Shown here one piece after another: positions 23,801 to 35,485 of a stretch of 64,000 nucleotides of DNA. Made by a program: the position numbers and the translations under genes. Position 1 is the first letter of the stretch, and each line of letters opens with the position of its first letter. The notes under the pieces are model-generated. The model was not told the origin of the DNA, made no database searches, and saw only the letters and a program-made list of their open reading frames with translations. Location of the stretch: assembly GCF_043290135.1 (NCBI RefSeq), contig NC_134701.1:34251501-34315500 (forward strand). Direction: 5' to 3'. This DNA comes from Rhipicephalus microplus (lineage: Eukaryota; Arthropoda; Arachnida; Ixodida; Ixodidae).

Positions 23801-24433
23801 GCCGACAGAAATAATGACGCTTGAGCGAGGCGGAATGGTGACTTGTTCTTGCAGCACATTCAAGGCATGGTGTCCTGACTGCGTGCGCGGCGGTAGTGCT
23901 TCTTCTGTGGATAACGTTATCGACTTTGTTTTTAGGTTGATGACAGCACCATGCAGGCATAAGAAGTCCATGCCAAGGATGACATCTCTCGAGCAACGCT
24001 GTAGGACTACGAAGTCTGTAGGATAAATACGGCCGTTAATGGTGACTCTCGCTGTGCAGATTCCTGCAGGCGTTAAGAGATGACCTCCGGCTGTGCAGAT
24101 TTCAGGGCCTTTCCAAGCTGTCCTAACTTTCTTTAACTTCGCGGCGAACGATCCACTGATGACAGAATAGTCGACTCCAGTATCGATGAGAGCGGTCACA
24201 CTCTGGCCGTCGATAAGAACGTCGAGGTCGCTAGTTCGCCGTCTCGCATTACAGTTAGGGCGTGGCGTCGGGTCACGGCTGCGTCGGCTTGTTCCGCTGC
24301 TTCCATCTTGCGTCGTCAGGCCACCTTCGGTAAGTGAGCTTTCGCCGTCAGGGCTCTGCCTGGTTGGCGTTGTGTTCGGAAAGCTCCGTCGTGGCGTCGT
24401 CGTCGTCGGAGGATCTTCGGTAGTTCGTCGCAC
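20825..24433 (-). pseudogene. pol: Pol of gypsy 1: protease, RT, RNase H, integrase, with two stops
   Basis: A single minus-strand frame to the natural end at 20825-20827. Order: aspartic protease (LIDTGVDYSVIS), RT (VKKKDGTLRFCVDYRRLN, catalytic YLDD), RNase H (TDASSVGLGAVL; the later Asp position reads SGHHAW instead of SDHHAL), integrase zinc domain (HLGV...CRDCHRRK) and core (GMDLLG, ITDRATAF). A TAG at 21389-21391 replaces the Gln expected after TAYHP, just before the TNGLTER motif with the third catalytic residue. A TAA at 20954-20956 follows RRYFGP. Both stops are in frame with the remaining sequence. The frame extends upstream of the chosen start without ATG. Confidence 0.92.
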
Positions 24434-24576
24434 AGCAACCGCACCTCCACCGGTTGCTGCCCTTAGTTTCCCGGATACGGGCTAGGAGACCGGCCCCGCG
24501 TTAGGCCAGAGTACTGTCGGTGGTGCGGTGACATGCGGCGGCTGGGCGACGGCGAACGGGAAGGACTTCGTGGTGT

Positions 24577-25827
24577 TCATTGAGTTCCTGTCAGGTAGTC
24601 GGCGATGTCACGTGGTCGTTCTCCTGGCTGTGGGCGGGGTGCATTGACGGCGAAGCCACGCAGTCCCATCTGTCGGTACTGGCAACGGCGGTATGTGTGT
24701 CCGGCCTCGCCGCAGTGGTAGCAGAGCGGGCGATTATCAGGGGTGCGCCAGACGTCAGTCTTCCTCGGTGCACTGCGCTGGGCCGGTGGCGAACGGTATG
24801 ACGTCGGTGGGGGTGGTGGCGGCGGTGGCGTCTGTCGACGGAAGTGCGATGGGGCGGCGTTTTGGCGTGCACGGGGAGGAGCGTTGTGGCGCAGTGCAGC
24901 GGCGTAGCTCATAGCTTCCGGCTCGGGCAGCGGTGCGCGGGGAATTTGAAGCGATTGCCGAACTTCTTCTCGCACAATGTCGGCGATTGAATCCACTTGA
25001 GGCTGCGCCGAAGGCAACAGCTTGCGCAGCTCTTCCCGCACGATCGCTCGGATCGTTTCACGCAGGTCTCCGGAGTTACTGGCTTGAGCAGCAGCGCAGT
25101 CTGCAGTCAGGTGACGAATATACTGTCTGGTGCGCATGTCCAGGGTCTTTTCGATAGTGGTCGCTTCGGCTACAAATTCTTGGATGGTTTTCGGTGGGTT
25201 TCTGATCAGCCCCGCGAAGAGCTCCTGTTTGACCCCTCGCATGAGGAAACAAACTTTTTTCTCCTCAGGCATGTCTGGGTCAGCGTGACGGAATAGTCGG
25301 ATCATTTCTTCTGTGAAAATGGCGACATTTTTATTTGGTAGCTGAACCCGGGTTTCTAATAAAGCAGCGGCCCTCTCTTTTCGAGTGACGCTCGCGAACG
25401 TTTGCAGTAATGCGCCGCCGAAAACATCCCACGTTTGGAGCGTGGACTCTCGATTTTCGAGCCAGGTCCTTGCGGTGTCTTCCAAATAGAAGAACACACG
25501 ACGCAGCTTTTCGTCATGGTCCCAGTGGTTGAGGGCGGCCACATGGTCGTATGTTTCTAGCCAGGACTCCGGGTCTTCGAACGATGACCCATGGAAAATT
25601 GGTGGTTCCCTGGGTTGATGCATGACCATCGTGGGCTGGGACGCTGCGGTTGTCATTGTCGCAGCAGTCGCGGTCATGGCCTTGGTCTTCCGTGCCTTGT
25701 CGTGTAGAAGCCCGTACTCCGGTGGTAGCCCTTGCTGTCGGCGGCTTGTTCGCTGGTCCTGGTTGGCGTCCGTGTCTTCTCCGCGACGTGGGCTGGGTTC
25801 ACGGCTTGACGGGGGCGCCCGGTACAT
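24577..25827 (-). CDS. gag: Gag of gypsy 1 (capsid/nucleocapsid)
   Basis: Intact minus-strand frame of 416 codons from the first ATG (25827). The frame stays open upstream to a GTG within the LTR, which I do not use as start. The capsid-like part contains REPPIFHGSSFEDPESWLE (about residues 70-90) and further alpha-helical gag sequence. Near the C-terminus is one CCHC zinc knuckle, CYHCGEAGHTYRRC, for RNA packaging. Length and order are normal for a Ty3/gypsy gag. Pol starts in another frame about 100 bp downstream, so frameshifting or reinitiation would be needed. Confidence 0.9.
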   Translation of the reverse strand: MYRAPPSSREPSPRRGEDTDANQDQRTSRRQQGLPPEYGLLHDKARKTKAMTATAATMTTAASQPTMVMHQPREPPIFHGSSFEDPESWLETYDHVAALNHWDHDEKLRRVFFYLEDTARTWLENRESTLQTWDVFGGALLQTFASVTRKERAAALLETRVQLPNKNVAIFTEEMIRLFRHADPDMPEEKKVCFLMRGVKQELFAGLIRNPPKTIQEFVAEATTIEKTLDMRTRQYIRHLTADCAAAQASNSGDLRETIRAIVREELRKLLPSAQPQVDSIADIVREEVRQSLQIPRAPLPEPEAMSYAAALRHNAPPRARQNAAPSHFRRQTPPPPPPPPTSYRSPPAQRSAPRKTDVWRTPDNRPLCYHCGEAGHTYRRCQYRQMGLRGFAVNAPRPQPGERPRDIADYLTGTQ

Positions 25828-25837
25828 GAACGAAACA

Positions 25838-25850
25838 GCACCTCCACCAG
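25838..25850 (-). other. candidate primer-binding site of gypsy 1
   Basis: Two bases inside the 5' LTR the minus strand reads TGGTGGAGGTGC. It begins with TGG as expected for pairing to a tRNA CCA end. The tRNA is not identified. Gypsy 2 has TGGTGCAGGCAC at the corresponding place. Confidence 0.5.
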
Positions 25851-25851
25851 A

Positions 25852-26257
25852 TGTCACGGGGTCGTGACGTGGCCGAAGACAGGAGACTTCGTGTTGGGAT
25901 TTAACTGTTTATTTGGGCGAACCTGTGCCCGGTAAAGGAAAGTCCAATTACAGCAGCAGTCTCGCACAGATAGCAGTCTCGGACTGATAGCGGCGAACGG
26001 AGCGTCGGCCTTCGATCAACAACTGGCAAGTGGCGAAGCGCGTCGGCATTTATACTCTTGCCGTCGAATGTTCTAGCGTTATCGCTGGCGGTGGCGTAGG
26101 TTCCAGAACAATCTGTACCGTTCGCATAGTGGGCGTGATTTTATCGAAATGATCTACTACAGTCCCGAACCTTCTCGAAAACTGCAGGCGCGGTTTGCGC
26201 TGAGAATCGTGTGGTGTTTTGGGACGATAACAAAAACTTGGGAAATGGAACGTGGCA
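25852..26257 (-). repeat. 5' LTR of gypsy 1
   Basis: 406-bp LTR at the upstream end of the minus-strand element. It carries the presumed U3 promoter, R and U5. A copy of AATAAA lies at 25913-25908. It is followed directly (two bases in) by the candidate primer-binding site. Confidence 0.95.
26024..26054 (-). promoter_or_regulatory. TATA plus initiator in the 5' LTR of gypsy 1
   Basis: On minus, TATAAA begins at 26054 and CCAGTTG places an initiator A at 26024, 30 nt downstream. This is the canonical spacing, so 26024 is the predicted transcription start. Confidence 0.6.
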
Positions 26258-26964
26258 ATACATTCAAGTAATACATGACACATATTGCAGGATTTTCATG
26301 TTGGTACGTGTCATTTACCTTCGTCGTCTATTCACGTCACGTAATAAGAACTAGGTATATGTTGAGCTAGCAAAACGGCCGCGAGCACGCAATGAGAGCA
26401 GCGTGCAGTCATGTTGTACGTGACATGCATATTATGATTATCATGTTTCCACGTGTCATTTACATTTGCCATCCATTCTTGTTACGTTATACCAAATTCG
26501 GTATAATTAAAGGTAGCAGGAGGGTTGCCACCGCATTATGAGCGTGGTAGGTTGTCATACTCTTACATGACACTCATATCATGATTCTCATGTTTGAACC
26601 AGTCATATACCTTCGCCATCTATTGACATCACAAAGCACCGAATACGGTGTAAGTGGAGTTAGGGAGACTTCCACGAGCGCATCATGAGCGTGGTATGTT
26701 GTCATGTCATGTGTTTCATGATTATTATGTTTGCACCAGTCATACATTCGTCAGTCATTGACGTCACGTAACAACAACTGTGGTATGTGGGGAGCTAGCG
26801 AAACAGCAGTGAGCGCTTCATGAGCGTGGCATCTATTCATGTTACATGACAAGTACCTATTGAGTATGATGTTCGCACCATTCACATACCTTCGTCGTCC
26901 ATTCAAGTTCCGTTACATCACATTTGGAATATGTGAACCTAGCCAAATGACAGCTTGCGCTTGA

Positions 26965-27362
26965 TTAAGCACTTAATATACTTCGTCGTAACGTTTACGC
27001 GGGCGCAGCCTGAGCACCGCGACGCTACGCCAGCAAAAAGCGGGCACTGAATAGTCTGATGCCAGGCGCGACCGGCTCGACCAGCGTCAGTAGGCGCAGC
27101 CCGGCTATGATGGCCAGGCAGCAACCGGCTTGAAATCGCACATGTTGGCTTTCGCACTGACGACGTTACTTAGACAGCACTGCGTATGCCTCTCTTCGAA
27201 ATGGAGGGATGCCGGGTGTGCTCAAACGTGCATGTGTCAAAGCAACGCAGCGCGGCGCGCGCCTGCAGGCAGATCGGCTCTTGGCGTGGCATCGCGGCGT
27301 AACTCGATGAAACGAACGCCAACGAGCACGCGTGCCGGGTACGTCGAAGTGTAATGGCGCCT
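26965..27362. mobile_element. MITE-like GC-rich block with inverted ends (copy 1)
   Basis: A CpG-rich block of about 398 bp interrupts the AT-rich 147-bp array. Its ends are related in inverted orientation: it starts aagcacttaatatacttcg, and the reverse complement of its end starts aaggcgccattacacttcg. A homologous block sits at the same point of copy 2 (40862-41243). It looks like a MITE captured before the two copies separated. No target duplication could be defined. Confidence 0.6.
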
Positions 27363-27815
27363 TGAGTGTGGCATGTAGTTATGCTTTTACATGACATGCA
27401 TCTTTTGATTATGATGTTTTCCTAAGTCGCATACCTTCGTCATTCATTAACGTGACGTAATACCAAATTTGGCATATGCGTAGCTTGCGAAATAGCTGCG
27501 AGCGCATCATGATTGAGGCATGTAGTCATGTTGTTACATGACACGCATGTCATAATATTTATGTTAGAATCTGTCACTTCTGTTCACCATGCAGTCATGT
27601 CGTACCATAGTAGTTTTGTAACACGTCGTGTGAACGAAACAAGCGCAAAAGCAGCAAAACTATGAAGTGTAAATCATAACATTCATGTCATACATACCAC
27701 TATTCTCTTTATATACCTAGTCCTTCATGCCCATGATACAGTCACGTTATGCCATTCCAATTTCGTATCGATACCATTATCGAGACGGCCAGGAGAGCTA
27801 AAATACGTAGGCTGC

Positions 27816-28182
<367 letters not shown>

Positions 28183-28639
28183 CACCCCAGGACCATTTAC
28201 GTACCGAAGGCGCAGCGAGCGCACGATGTCGAAGATGAAAAGAATGTTCCAGGGACTTTAATCACAGATCCTACACACCGTGCATAGCGACACGCACGAA
28301 TGGAAAGATGTGCAGAACAACGGCAAGAGAAGAGCAATAGGTAGCGGCTGGTGCCGTGAGATGCCATTGGGTTTGACACCTCCCTATCGTAAGACGGTGG
28401 TCAGTGTTTGTGGCATTATTATTCTTTATTCTTTTATGTTATTTAATTTTTCATTTGTACACTCTCATTGATCTTTTATGTGATTATCAAAATTGAAGTT
28501 GTTACACTGTTTTAAAGGTTTATTTTTCGATCTGTTTCACTTGCATTTTCTGTCTATATATGTTCATATGTAAATATTTGTTGTCTAATTTATTTTATAC
28601 TCTAATGTAGTCGCCTATCTCTGCCACTGTGTACGGGGT
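28183..28639. other. no recognisable gene
   Basis: Flanking DNA right of composite copy 1. It is AT-rich after 28400 and nothing is recognised. Confidence 0.4.
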
Positions 28640-28745
28640 CGTGGTCCTAGTCCAGCCCGTGAAGAGGCTTTTTGACCCTGGCCCTAAGCATCCCAATTGA
28701 TGGTATGTTGGAAAATGAAAAGTTCAAGTTCAAAGTTCAAAGTTC
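28640..28745 (+). mobile_element. possible LINE 3' end with AAGTTC tail
   Basis: The sequence ending in aagttcaagttcaaagttc (28720-28745) has the short tandem tail seen on CR1/L2-like 3' ends in this window, but in plus orientation. No coding part is recognised upstream and no stem-loop was confirmed, so support is weak. Confidence 0.3.
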
Positions 28746-30395
28746 CCGATTGATCGATTTGCTAGCCTTATAGTTTGAGTAGTCCTCAAGAAAATGCCAA
28801 AGATTGAAATACGTTGACTCTTGAAGAAACGGAATTAAACCATTTACGGTGGCTACATGGTAAACCGATACTTCAATGCTTGTGCTCCTAAATATTGGTG
28901 AAGTATGCAACAAACTCGGTATTTTTTTTTCGCAAACTCCATGCGATGGATCAAAGAGCCGCTTTTTATTGTGTGAGAGACTGCTTCCGTTTTGGCAGTA
29001 TTAGGAACTGTCGACACAACCACTGCAACGATACTTCAGCAACATAGTCGCTCTATAGAAGAAATAAAACTTACCAGTCGGCTGCGATGGAGCTTAAAAA
29101 GAAATGAATTTATGTCATAAACAGAGCCGCATAATCTTGTGATTGTACAATGACACTAACACATTCTCACGCGCGTTTCTAATTTCTGCTCCGATTTCAA
29201 TTGATTTTCGCCGACAAATCATATCAAGAATGCTCAGCGCAAACTATGCCTATACTCTTTGAGAAGGTTCGTGATTACTGTAGATTGTTCTGCTAAGATT
29301 GAGTGCTAAACACGACCGCTTGTTATTATTCCAGAGCTCACACGACGACCAGTGACAAGGCTTTAATATTCGACTGCACATGTATAAATTCCGACGCGTT
29401 TTAACGCTCCAACTGCCAGTATGTGTCGCTGTAATCTGACCTTTCGTTCACCAGCCACAAGTTCGGCCGAATAAACAGCATGGCCAAATTGCATGGTTCG
29501 TGAAACTTGCAACGAACAGTGTCGGAAAACTGATACCACTATGCCCACTGACGATTGAAGAGCGACTAGGTGGGGAGGGGACAAACAACAAAAATTAAAA
29601 TCTCGACGTCACTTTTTCGTTTAGTAGTCGTAATTTTACATGTGTGAAAGATAACTATAAACCTACTTTACGGCGCATCTCACACCATGATAAATGGTTG
29701 ATTCGCTCAATTATTCGTCGAATGCCATAAATGAAGAGGGCGGGCATATCCACGCAGTCTTCTATCAGAGCTTGTGTTTAGTTAGGCGTGTTCTTTGGTT
29801 CGGCGCGTTCCCAGGTGAACGAGGCATCGCTCCTTTTGCCGTGATGGTTTCGTGCGTACCTTCAATAGTTTACATATTTTTATGTGCTGTTTACTGGTGT
29901 GAAACTTAAGAGCTCAACTAGCTTACAGTATGTGTAGATAGGCGCTCCTGTGACTGCCGACTGCTTTCGCTGGCACGCAGCCGGCATGCCCTTGACTTTG
30001 GTAATGGTCAACGCACCACCTCTAAGCTATATGAAGCGTTGTACTCTACGGCTGTCGAAGGTATATTTTTAAAGCTGCTGTCTCGCTGCATTGGTTTTCG
30101 ACGACTGAGAACGTGTGTTTGTGAACCACTAGGCTATACTGTATACTGCCCGTGAACAGTTTTCTCACAATAGCATCTGCGAAGTTTCTTGTGCACATTT
30201 TAAGTACGTCACTTGGCTAACAAAACAACTTTGCTTTCCTCATTCTTTGGTTTTTAGGGGTGAGGCTCTCTTACGGCGTAGGTCAGCCTTCACCTGTATG
30301 TATGAATGTATGTAGTAACTACCTCACTGCATACCAGTAGGGCAAAACTTCGGAGGGTCTCAAAACGGCAAACGGTCGGACGCAAATACGGACGA
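28746..30395. other. no recognisable gene
   Basis: About 1.6 kb of unrecognised DNA with short chance frames only. Confidence 0.4.
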
Positions 30396-30722
30396 TTGAA
30401 TCCGCGAATGGACGCACGGGTGGACAGACGCATGAACAGACAGACGAACACAGGGACGAGCACAGACGAGTGCACGCATGGACGGACGCACAGACGGACG
30501 CACGGACGGGTGGATAGACGCACGAACGAACGAACCCACGGAAGCACGAACGGATGTATGGATGGACGGACACATGGAAGGATGAATGAACGGACGCACG
30601 GAAGGACAGACAGACGCACGGATGGACGGATGGATGCGCGGGTGGATGGACAGATGGACGCGCGTATGGACCGAAGCAATGACGAATGGACGCATGGCAG
30701 CGCAGACGAACTGACAAACGCT
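30396..30722 (+). repeat. degenerate GGAC/GGAT-type minisatellite
   Basis: An irregular array of four-base units (gga followed by c or t, mixed with cgca, cgaa and gacg) over about 330 bp. It is open in several frames on both strands because stop codons are rare in these units; the Arg/Pro/Ser/Val-rich and Arg/Thr/Asp/Gly-rich translations are not genes. It resembles the array at 44200-44603 but is more degenerate. Confidence 0.8.
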
Positions 30723-31280
30723 CCGCCTCACTCATGATCATTCACTCCGTGGACAAGCTGTGATTTTTTTTGTTTCGTTAGCTCCCGCATGCAATTAGCG
30801 AGGCGCAAAGCGCAATAAAATTGCGATATATTAACTGCATAAAAAGTCAGCAAATAATAAAGTCCAATTTCACGCTATGTAGAGCAAATGCGCGATGTCA
30901 CTACCGCTTTTAGTTTTAACGTCATATTTTATTGTTTATTTTTGTTTGTGGTTGTCCTCTCCTCTCGTAGATAGTGACGGTGGTAATGAACCGCCGACCT
31001 CTGAATCCACGGGCTTCAACGGAAGTTATGCTGCCAGTCAACTATACCTTCAAAACAGTTCCATCTTCGAACTACAGCCTGCTCCCTTCATCCACGTCAT
31101 GACCATGTGATGTCTCGTAGAAAGACTGCCCCTTTCCCGTTCCGGACACCCCCGTCAAGCCTTGAGGCCAGCGCCAGCCGTGAATAAATTGTTGACAACC
31201 CCGGGCATCAAGCCGCAGGCATCAAGGTCTACCGCTAGAGTTCGGACCTTTTCCTCAGAACACCAGGTAAACCAAGACCA
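30723..31280. other. unassigned DNA, possibly leader of a gypsy fragment
   Basis: No recognised domain. The part after 30970 reads directly into the gag scrap at 31281 and may be the 5' leader of the same element. Confidence 0.35.
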
Positions 31281-31515
31281 TGCCTTCAACCACACGCACG
31301 ATTACAACCACCGTGCCAGCTGTACCTATTGTGCTCCGGCAGTCCCGAGAGTCACCAAATTTCCACGGATCCCCAGAGAAGAACAAAAAAGCTCGCAAAG
31401 CACGATCGAGTCACCACCCTAAACAGCTGTGACCCTGACGAAAAAAGCCGCTCGCATCTACCCATGGAGGGAACCCGAGTAAATGCCTCGCAGAAATGTG
31501 TGGGCGTCTTGTGAA
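31281..31515 (+). pseudogene. gag scrap of a Ty3/gypsy element
   Basis: In plus frames, PIVLRQSRESPNFHGS and, after a frame change, LNSCDPDEKSRSHL correspond to the gag segment of gypsy 1 around QPREPPIFHGSSFEDPESW and LNHWDHDEKLRRVFF. Only this short part is recognisable. It ends in a 29-bp-spaced direct repeat (aatgcttaat... at 31542 and 31571) beside the LTR at 31611. Confidence 0.5.
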
Positions 31516-31610
31516 AGTTGCGTAATTGGGTAGAGTTTGGGAATGCTTAATTGTTATTTCGTCTTCTTTAAATGCTTAATCGTTATTTCGTCTTTATTAT
31601 ATTTGTGAGA

Positions 31611-31816
31611 TGCAGTTGTGGCGGTCGGTTATACTGCGTTCTGAGGCGGCCTAAGAAGGACGTCCACATTCTTTCAAGATCAGGGTGAGACTGCCACCCC
31701 CCTTTTTTTTATTCGACGTTGTTCAAGTATCCACGAGCTTGGCGCCGACCTACTTCATTTTGCTCGCGCTAAGGTGCCAGACACACACTGAGCATCGTCT
31801 GGTATCGCTCGTCACA
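31611..31816 (-). repeat. 3' LTR of gypsy 4
   Basis: 206 bp, clearly homologous to 43307-43512 but with many substitutions and small indels, so the insertion is old. The ends are TG and CA. Confidence 0.75.
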
Positions 31817-32558
31817 TGCCCGGGTTTGGAAATTAGTCGAGCCGACTTCATACACAAAACACTCAAACAAAAGAAAACCACACATAACTAAACTAACCGA
31901 AACAGTCCTATTTGTGAATACTTACAGCAGTCATCAAGTCATTGTCTATTTACTTTCAGGCACACAAAACTACATAAAAGCGCCAACAGATATTTGCACA
32001 GCACGGCACCAATGTACTCCTTAGTCTGAAGCACTGGGTTGCTCCATGTGGGCAATGGTGCTCCGATATGGTCCGAATTTTTCAGCGTGCAAAGTGTCAC
32101 TTCTCATTTTGTACGCGAGTTCACTCTCGTAGTGCACGACAGACAGTTTGTTCACTATCATGGACCGCTTTACGGTGTAGTTGTTTTCCGACCAGACGCT
32201 GGAGCTTTGAGGAGCACCAGTTGTCCCCTTTCAAACACAACATCGTTGTGGTGGTTGTCAAAGTGCCGCTTTTGTATTTCTTGAGCCATTCGAATGTGCT
32301 TGACTGCGAGCTCCCTGGATTTTTGCAGTCGTTCACGCACTACCGCGAAATAGTTTGATCCTTCTTTGAGCTTTTCAAGCTCTCGGCGGCTGTATACAAC
32401 ATTAATGGTGCCACCGGATTCCTACCGTAGAGCAGGAAGAAGGGAGTTTGGCGATTCGAGTCTTGGTACCCGGTGTTGTGACAGAATACAGTATAAGGGA
32501 GGACATCAGCCTAATTTTCTTCCCTGGTCGTAGTCATGGCAATTATTTCTTTATTGTC

Positions 32559-32981
32559 TTATTGGCTCTTTCGCACAAGCCGTTTGCTGCAGGTAGTGGC
32601 ACCACATGCGGTAGTGGCAGCATGACTGTTGCCCTGATGTTTGAAGTATGCTTCAGTAGAGTGCGCCATCACTTGAGTACCGTGGTCTGTGATAATTGTG
32701 ACTGGCCATCGATGCTTCAAGATGATCCGTCGTTGAACAAACTTCTGGATTGTAGCGGCCTCTATGTTCTGAAGAGGTTTTGTCTTCACAAATTTAGTGA
32801 GGTAATCAATGGCCACAATGATCTGCCTGTAACCTCTTGAAGTTTCGAATGTCCCTATTATGTCCATCTCAACTGTGTTAAATGGGCTGTCGACTTCTAT
32901 TGGCTGTAGTATGCCGTAAGGCACCGATGCCGGCATCTTCATCCTTTGACAAAAGTCAAAGTGGCGCACGTACCATCTCAC
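32559..32981 (-). pseudogene. integrase of gypsy 4, decayed
   Basis: Minus-strand frame with CQRMKMPASVPYGILQPI, then VEMDIIGTFETSRGYRQI, VAIDYLTKFVKTKPL and ITDHGTQVM: the linker after the zinc domain and the first two catalytic Asp regions of a Ty3/gypsy integrase. The upstream zinc domain is only partly readable and the third catalytic region is not clear. Sequence differs from gypsy 1 (for example MDIIGTF versus MDLLGLF), so this is a separate lineage. Confidence 0.75.
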
Positions 32982-33087
32982 ATCTGCATAGAGATTTGGC
33001 CAGAAATACTTAAAACTTAGGGCATCAAATGTTCACCTGAGGCCCATGTGGCCACCGTATCGTGCTTCATGCATTTCACGAAGTGCC

Positions 33088-34476
33088 TCAGCTTGTCGTT
33101 GTGTAAGAAGGCAGAGCATAAACCGACTGCTGACTAGGCCTCGCTCTTTCGTACAAGTCGTTATGCGTGATAAACTTCTTTTGCAGCCACTTCAGTTGCT
33201 TTTTTGTGCCCAGCGCACCCCTAAGCATATCCAGCCCTTTTGCGCAAAATGCATTTTGACGCTGCTCCTCACTCATGTCACAGAATCGCAGTGGTAGATA
33301 TGATACTGCAAGAATTGGTTCAGAATCATCAACAATTGGGGGAATCCTAGAAAGACAATCTGGTGTGCTTTGCATGCTTCTTGGTTCATAGATGACATAA
33401 GGTCAAATTCCTGCAAAATTTGTGAACAACAAAGAAGGTGCTTGTTTCTATCGAACAATAATTAAGCTCTTCGCCTTTGAGAGATTGACTCAAGTATAGC
33501 ACTGGACAATATCGTCACTCTTCGTCTTCTTGCAGCAACAGACCCCCCAAGCAGAGTCAATATGCATCTGTCTGTACTTCGACACTAAATTCTGCTTTTC
33601 GGAGAATAGCCTAAAAACAGGCGACTGGTAGAACGCGCGGTTTGTCGGAAATGTCACTTGTTGATCTTCTTCGCAAGAAAATGCCGCGTTTTTCTTTAGA
33701 GTGATTGAAGAGGTATGCGATAACGCTGTAATTCGCGAGAAATTTTCTGGAGTACGATGTGAGCCCAATGAATGATTGTAGTTTATGTACATTTCAACGA
33801 GACCAGAAATTTTGAACCACTGCAAGTTTTCATGGGTCGGGAGATACACCATCTTTTGTGACAACGTGCCCAAAGTAATTGATGGCAGTTCAAAAAACAA
33901 AACACTTCTGTGGCTTGAACTTCACGGCTGCTATTTCGAACCTTGTAAATGTGTTATGAAGGTATAAAACATGTTCTTCCAATGTCCGACAAAAGACTAC
34001 GCAGTCTTCTATATACACAAGAGCATTGTCATAATTCATACCATCAATGATGTTATCCACGACTCGCTGACGTGTGAATGGGTCACTTTAGGGCCAAATA
34101 GCATCCGGAGGAATTCGTAAAGACCCCACGGCGTAACAAAGGTAGTCTTCGGTATGTCATCTGAGTGATGGCGATCTGATGAAATCCAGGCACAAAGTCC
34201 ATACCACAAAAGTACTTGCTTCTAGTGAGCGCCTGCAGCGCATCTTCAAATCTTAGTGATGGCGATGAGACGTCGACTATCAACGTACATGCACATCGTT
34301 CCGTCTTTCTTTGCTGCAAGAAAAATAGGTGACGCCCAGGGACTCCTAGAAGGTCTAACTATATTGGCATCAATGCGGTCCTGATCATAATTTTGACAGG
34401 ATCCCTCTGTGCTAGTGACAATCTGCAAAGACTTTGCGATATTGGCTTTGCATTTCCAGTTGGAATGCAATGTCAT
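33088..34476 (-). pseudogene. RT and RNase H remnants of gypsy 4
   Basis: Broken minus-strand frames. 34246-34476 holds ANIVRPSRSPWASPIFL and KKDGTMCMYVDSRRL, the RT entry. 34083-34319 holds DALQALTRSKYFCGMDFVPG, the first catalytic Asp region. 33490-33900 holds fragments after the RT palm. 33088-33375 starts TPDCLSRIPPIV, the end of RNase H (usually ADCLSR). The catalytic YxDD box is not readable. Multiple frameshifts and stops are present. Confidence 0.65.
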
Positions 34477-35485
34477 TCAACTGTGCACGAGCCTACATTT
34501 CTACTTGACTGTTCAAAGCAAACCAAATGTTGCGCCAACAATTTCTTCACGACCTGCAGCTCAATAAACGATAAGGTTGTTCTAATGTTAAAGCTGATGT
34601 CTCCTGTTGCGATTTAACGGGGCTGCGGATCAACGACCTCATGAGCTTGTGGCGCATCAACGTCATCAGGAGATGGCAGGCATAAAATTTGGAGGATCTG
34701 TCGGCAGTGAAAGTTCAATATCCTCGGTTCTGCCTTCTTCTTCAATGAGGCGAAATTGTCATTTTTTATGGAAGCATGGCGGCTTCAGAAGAACATTTTG
34801 AGATCTAAACGTTCGTTGTATTTTCCAATGCAGCTGTTACCATGGGCACCACTATGACTGAATAGTGGTCGTACAAGAGCTTTGTCCCAGAGATGCCCAT
34901 TAAATGATTTTCATCTTCCGACATGCGATGCCACGCCACAGGAACTAACTTTTGTGATAAAGCTAGCAGTGGTTTCTCTCTAACCAGGTTGACCTTGTGT
35001 AGCTTTTGGGGGACCTATACCACGAATCTCTCCAAGTCCCAGTAGATGCTGTTGAACTCCGCAAGAAGTCATCGCTTAGCTGTATTCCTTCGTGAGGTAA
35101 GTGGGGAACAACAACTAAAGTCATGCTTTAGTGTTTGGTCGCCTACTGTCACCAGAGCTGTGACTTTACCTACATTTTGTAGGTGATGGCCACTTGCTGC
35201 TGCCAAACGTCGCGACGAAAGCATTATGCTCAGTTCGAGTTCGTCAACTATTAGGGCCGTAATTAAGCTTTTGAAACCTCTAAAGTCTTAGATGCCTTTA
35301 ATCGTTTGTCCGTTCATGTCTACAGGAACAAAAAATACCCGTTTCAGAGGCACATGACATTTGGTCACCTACTGGCGACTGCTCGCGGGCATCGGCGCCA
35401 CCATCTGTTCATTTCCCCGCTGTTGTGAGCTGGAAGATTTCAAATCTTCCTGCCACTTCGAAAATTCTGCACTTAGCGGTAGACC

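Larger units (their letters stand above)
20311..26257 (-). mobile_element. complete Ty3/gypsy LTR retrotransposon, recent (gypsy 1)
   Basis: Minus-strand element of 5947 bp with two 406-bp LTRs that differ at only 3 positions by my alignment (0.7%). Both LTRs start TGTCAC and end GTGGCA, and a 4-bp target duplication atac (20307-20310 and 26258-26261) flanks it. The internal part encodes gag, then protease, RT, RNase H and integrase in one pol frame. This order places it in Ty3/gypsy (Metaviridae). It entered a 147-bp satellite unit. No env-like frame follows integrase. Two in-frame stops in pol make this copy non-autonomous despite its young LTRs. Confidence 0.95.

Noticed and set aside
20311..26257. 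Envelope gene making gypsy 1 an endogenous retrovirus
   Set aside because: No frame remains between the integrase C-terminus (20825) and the polypurine tract (20731).
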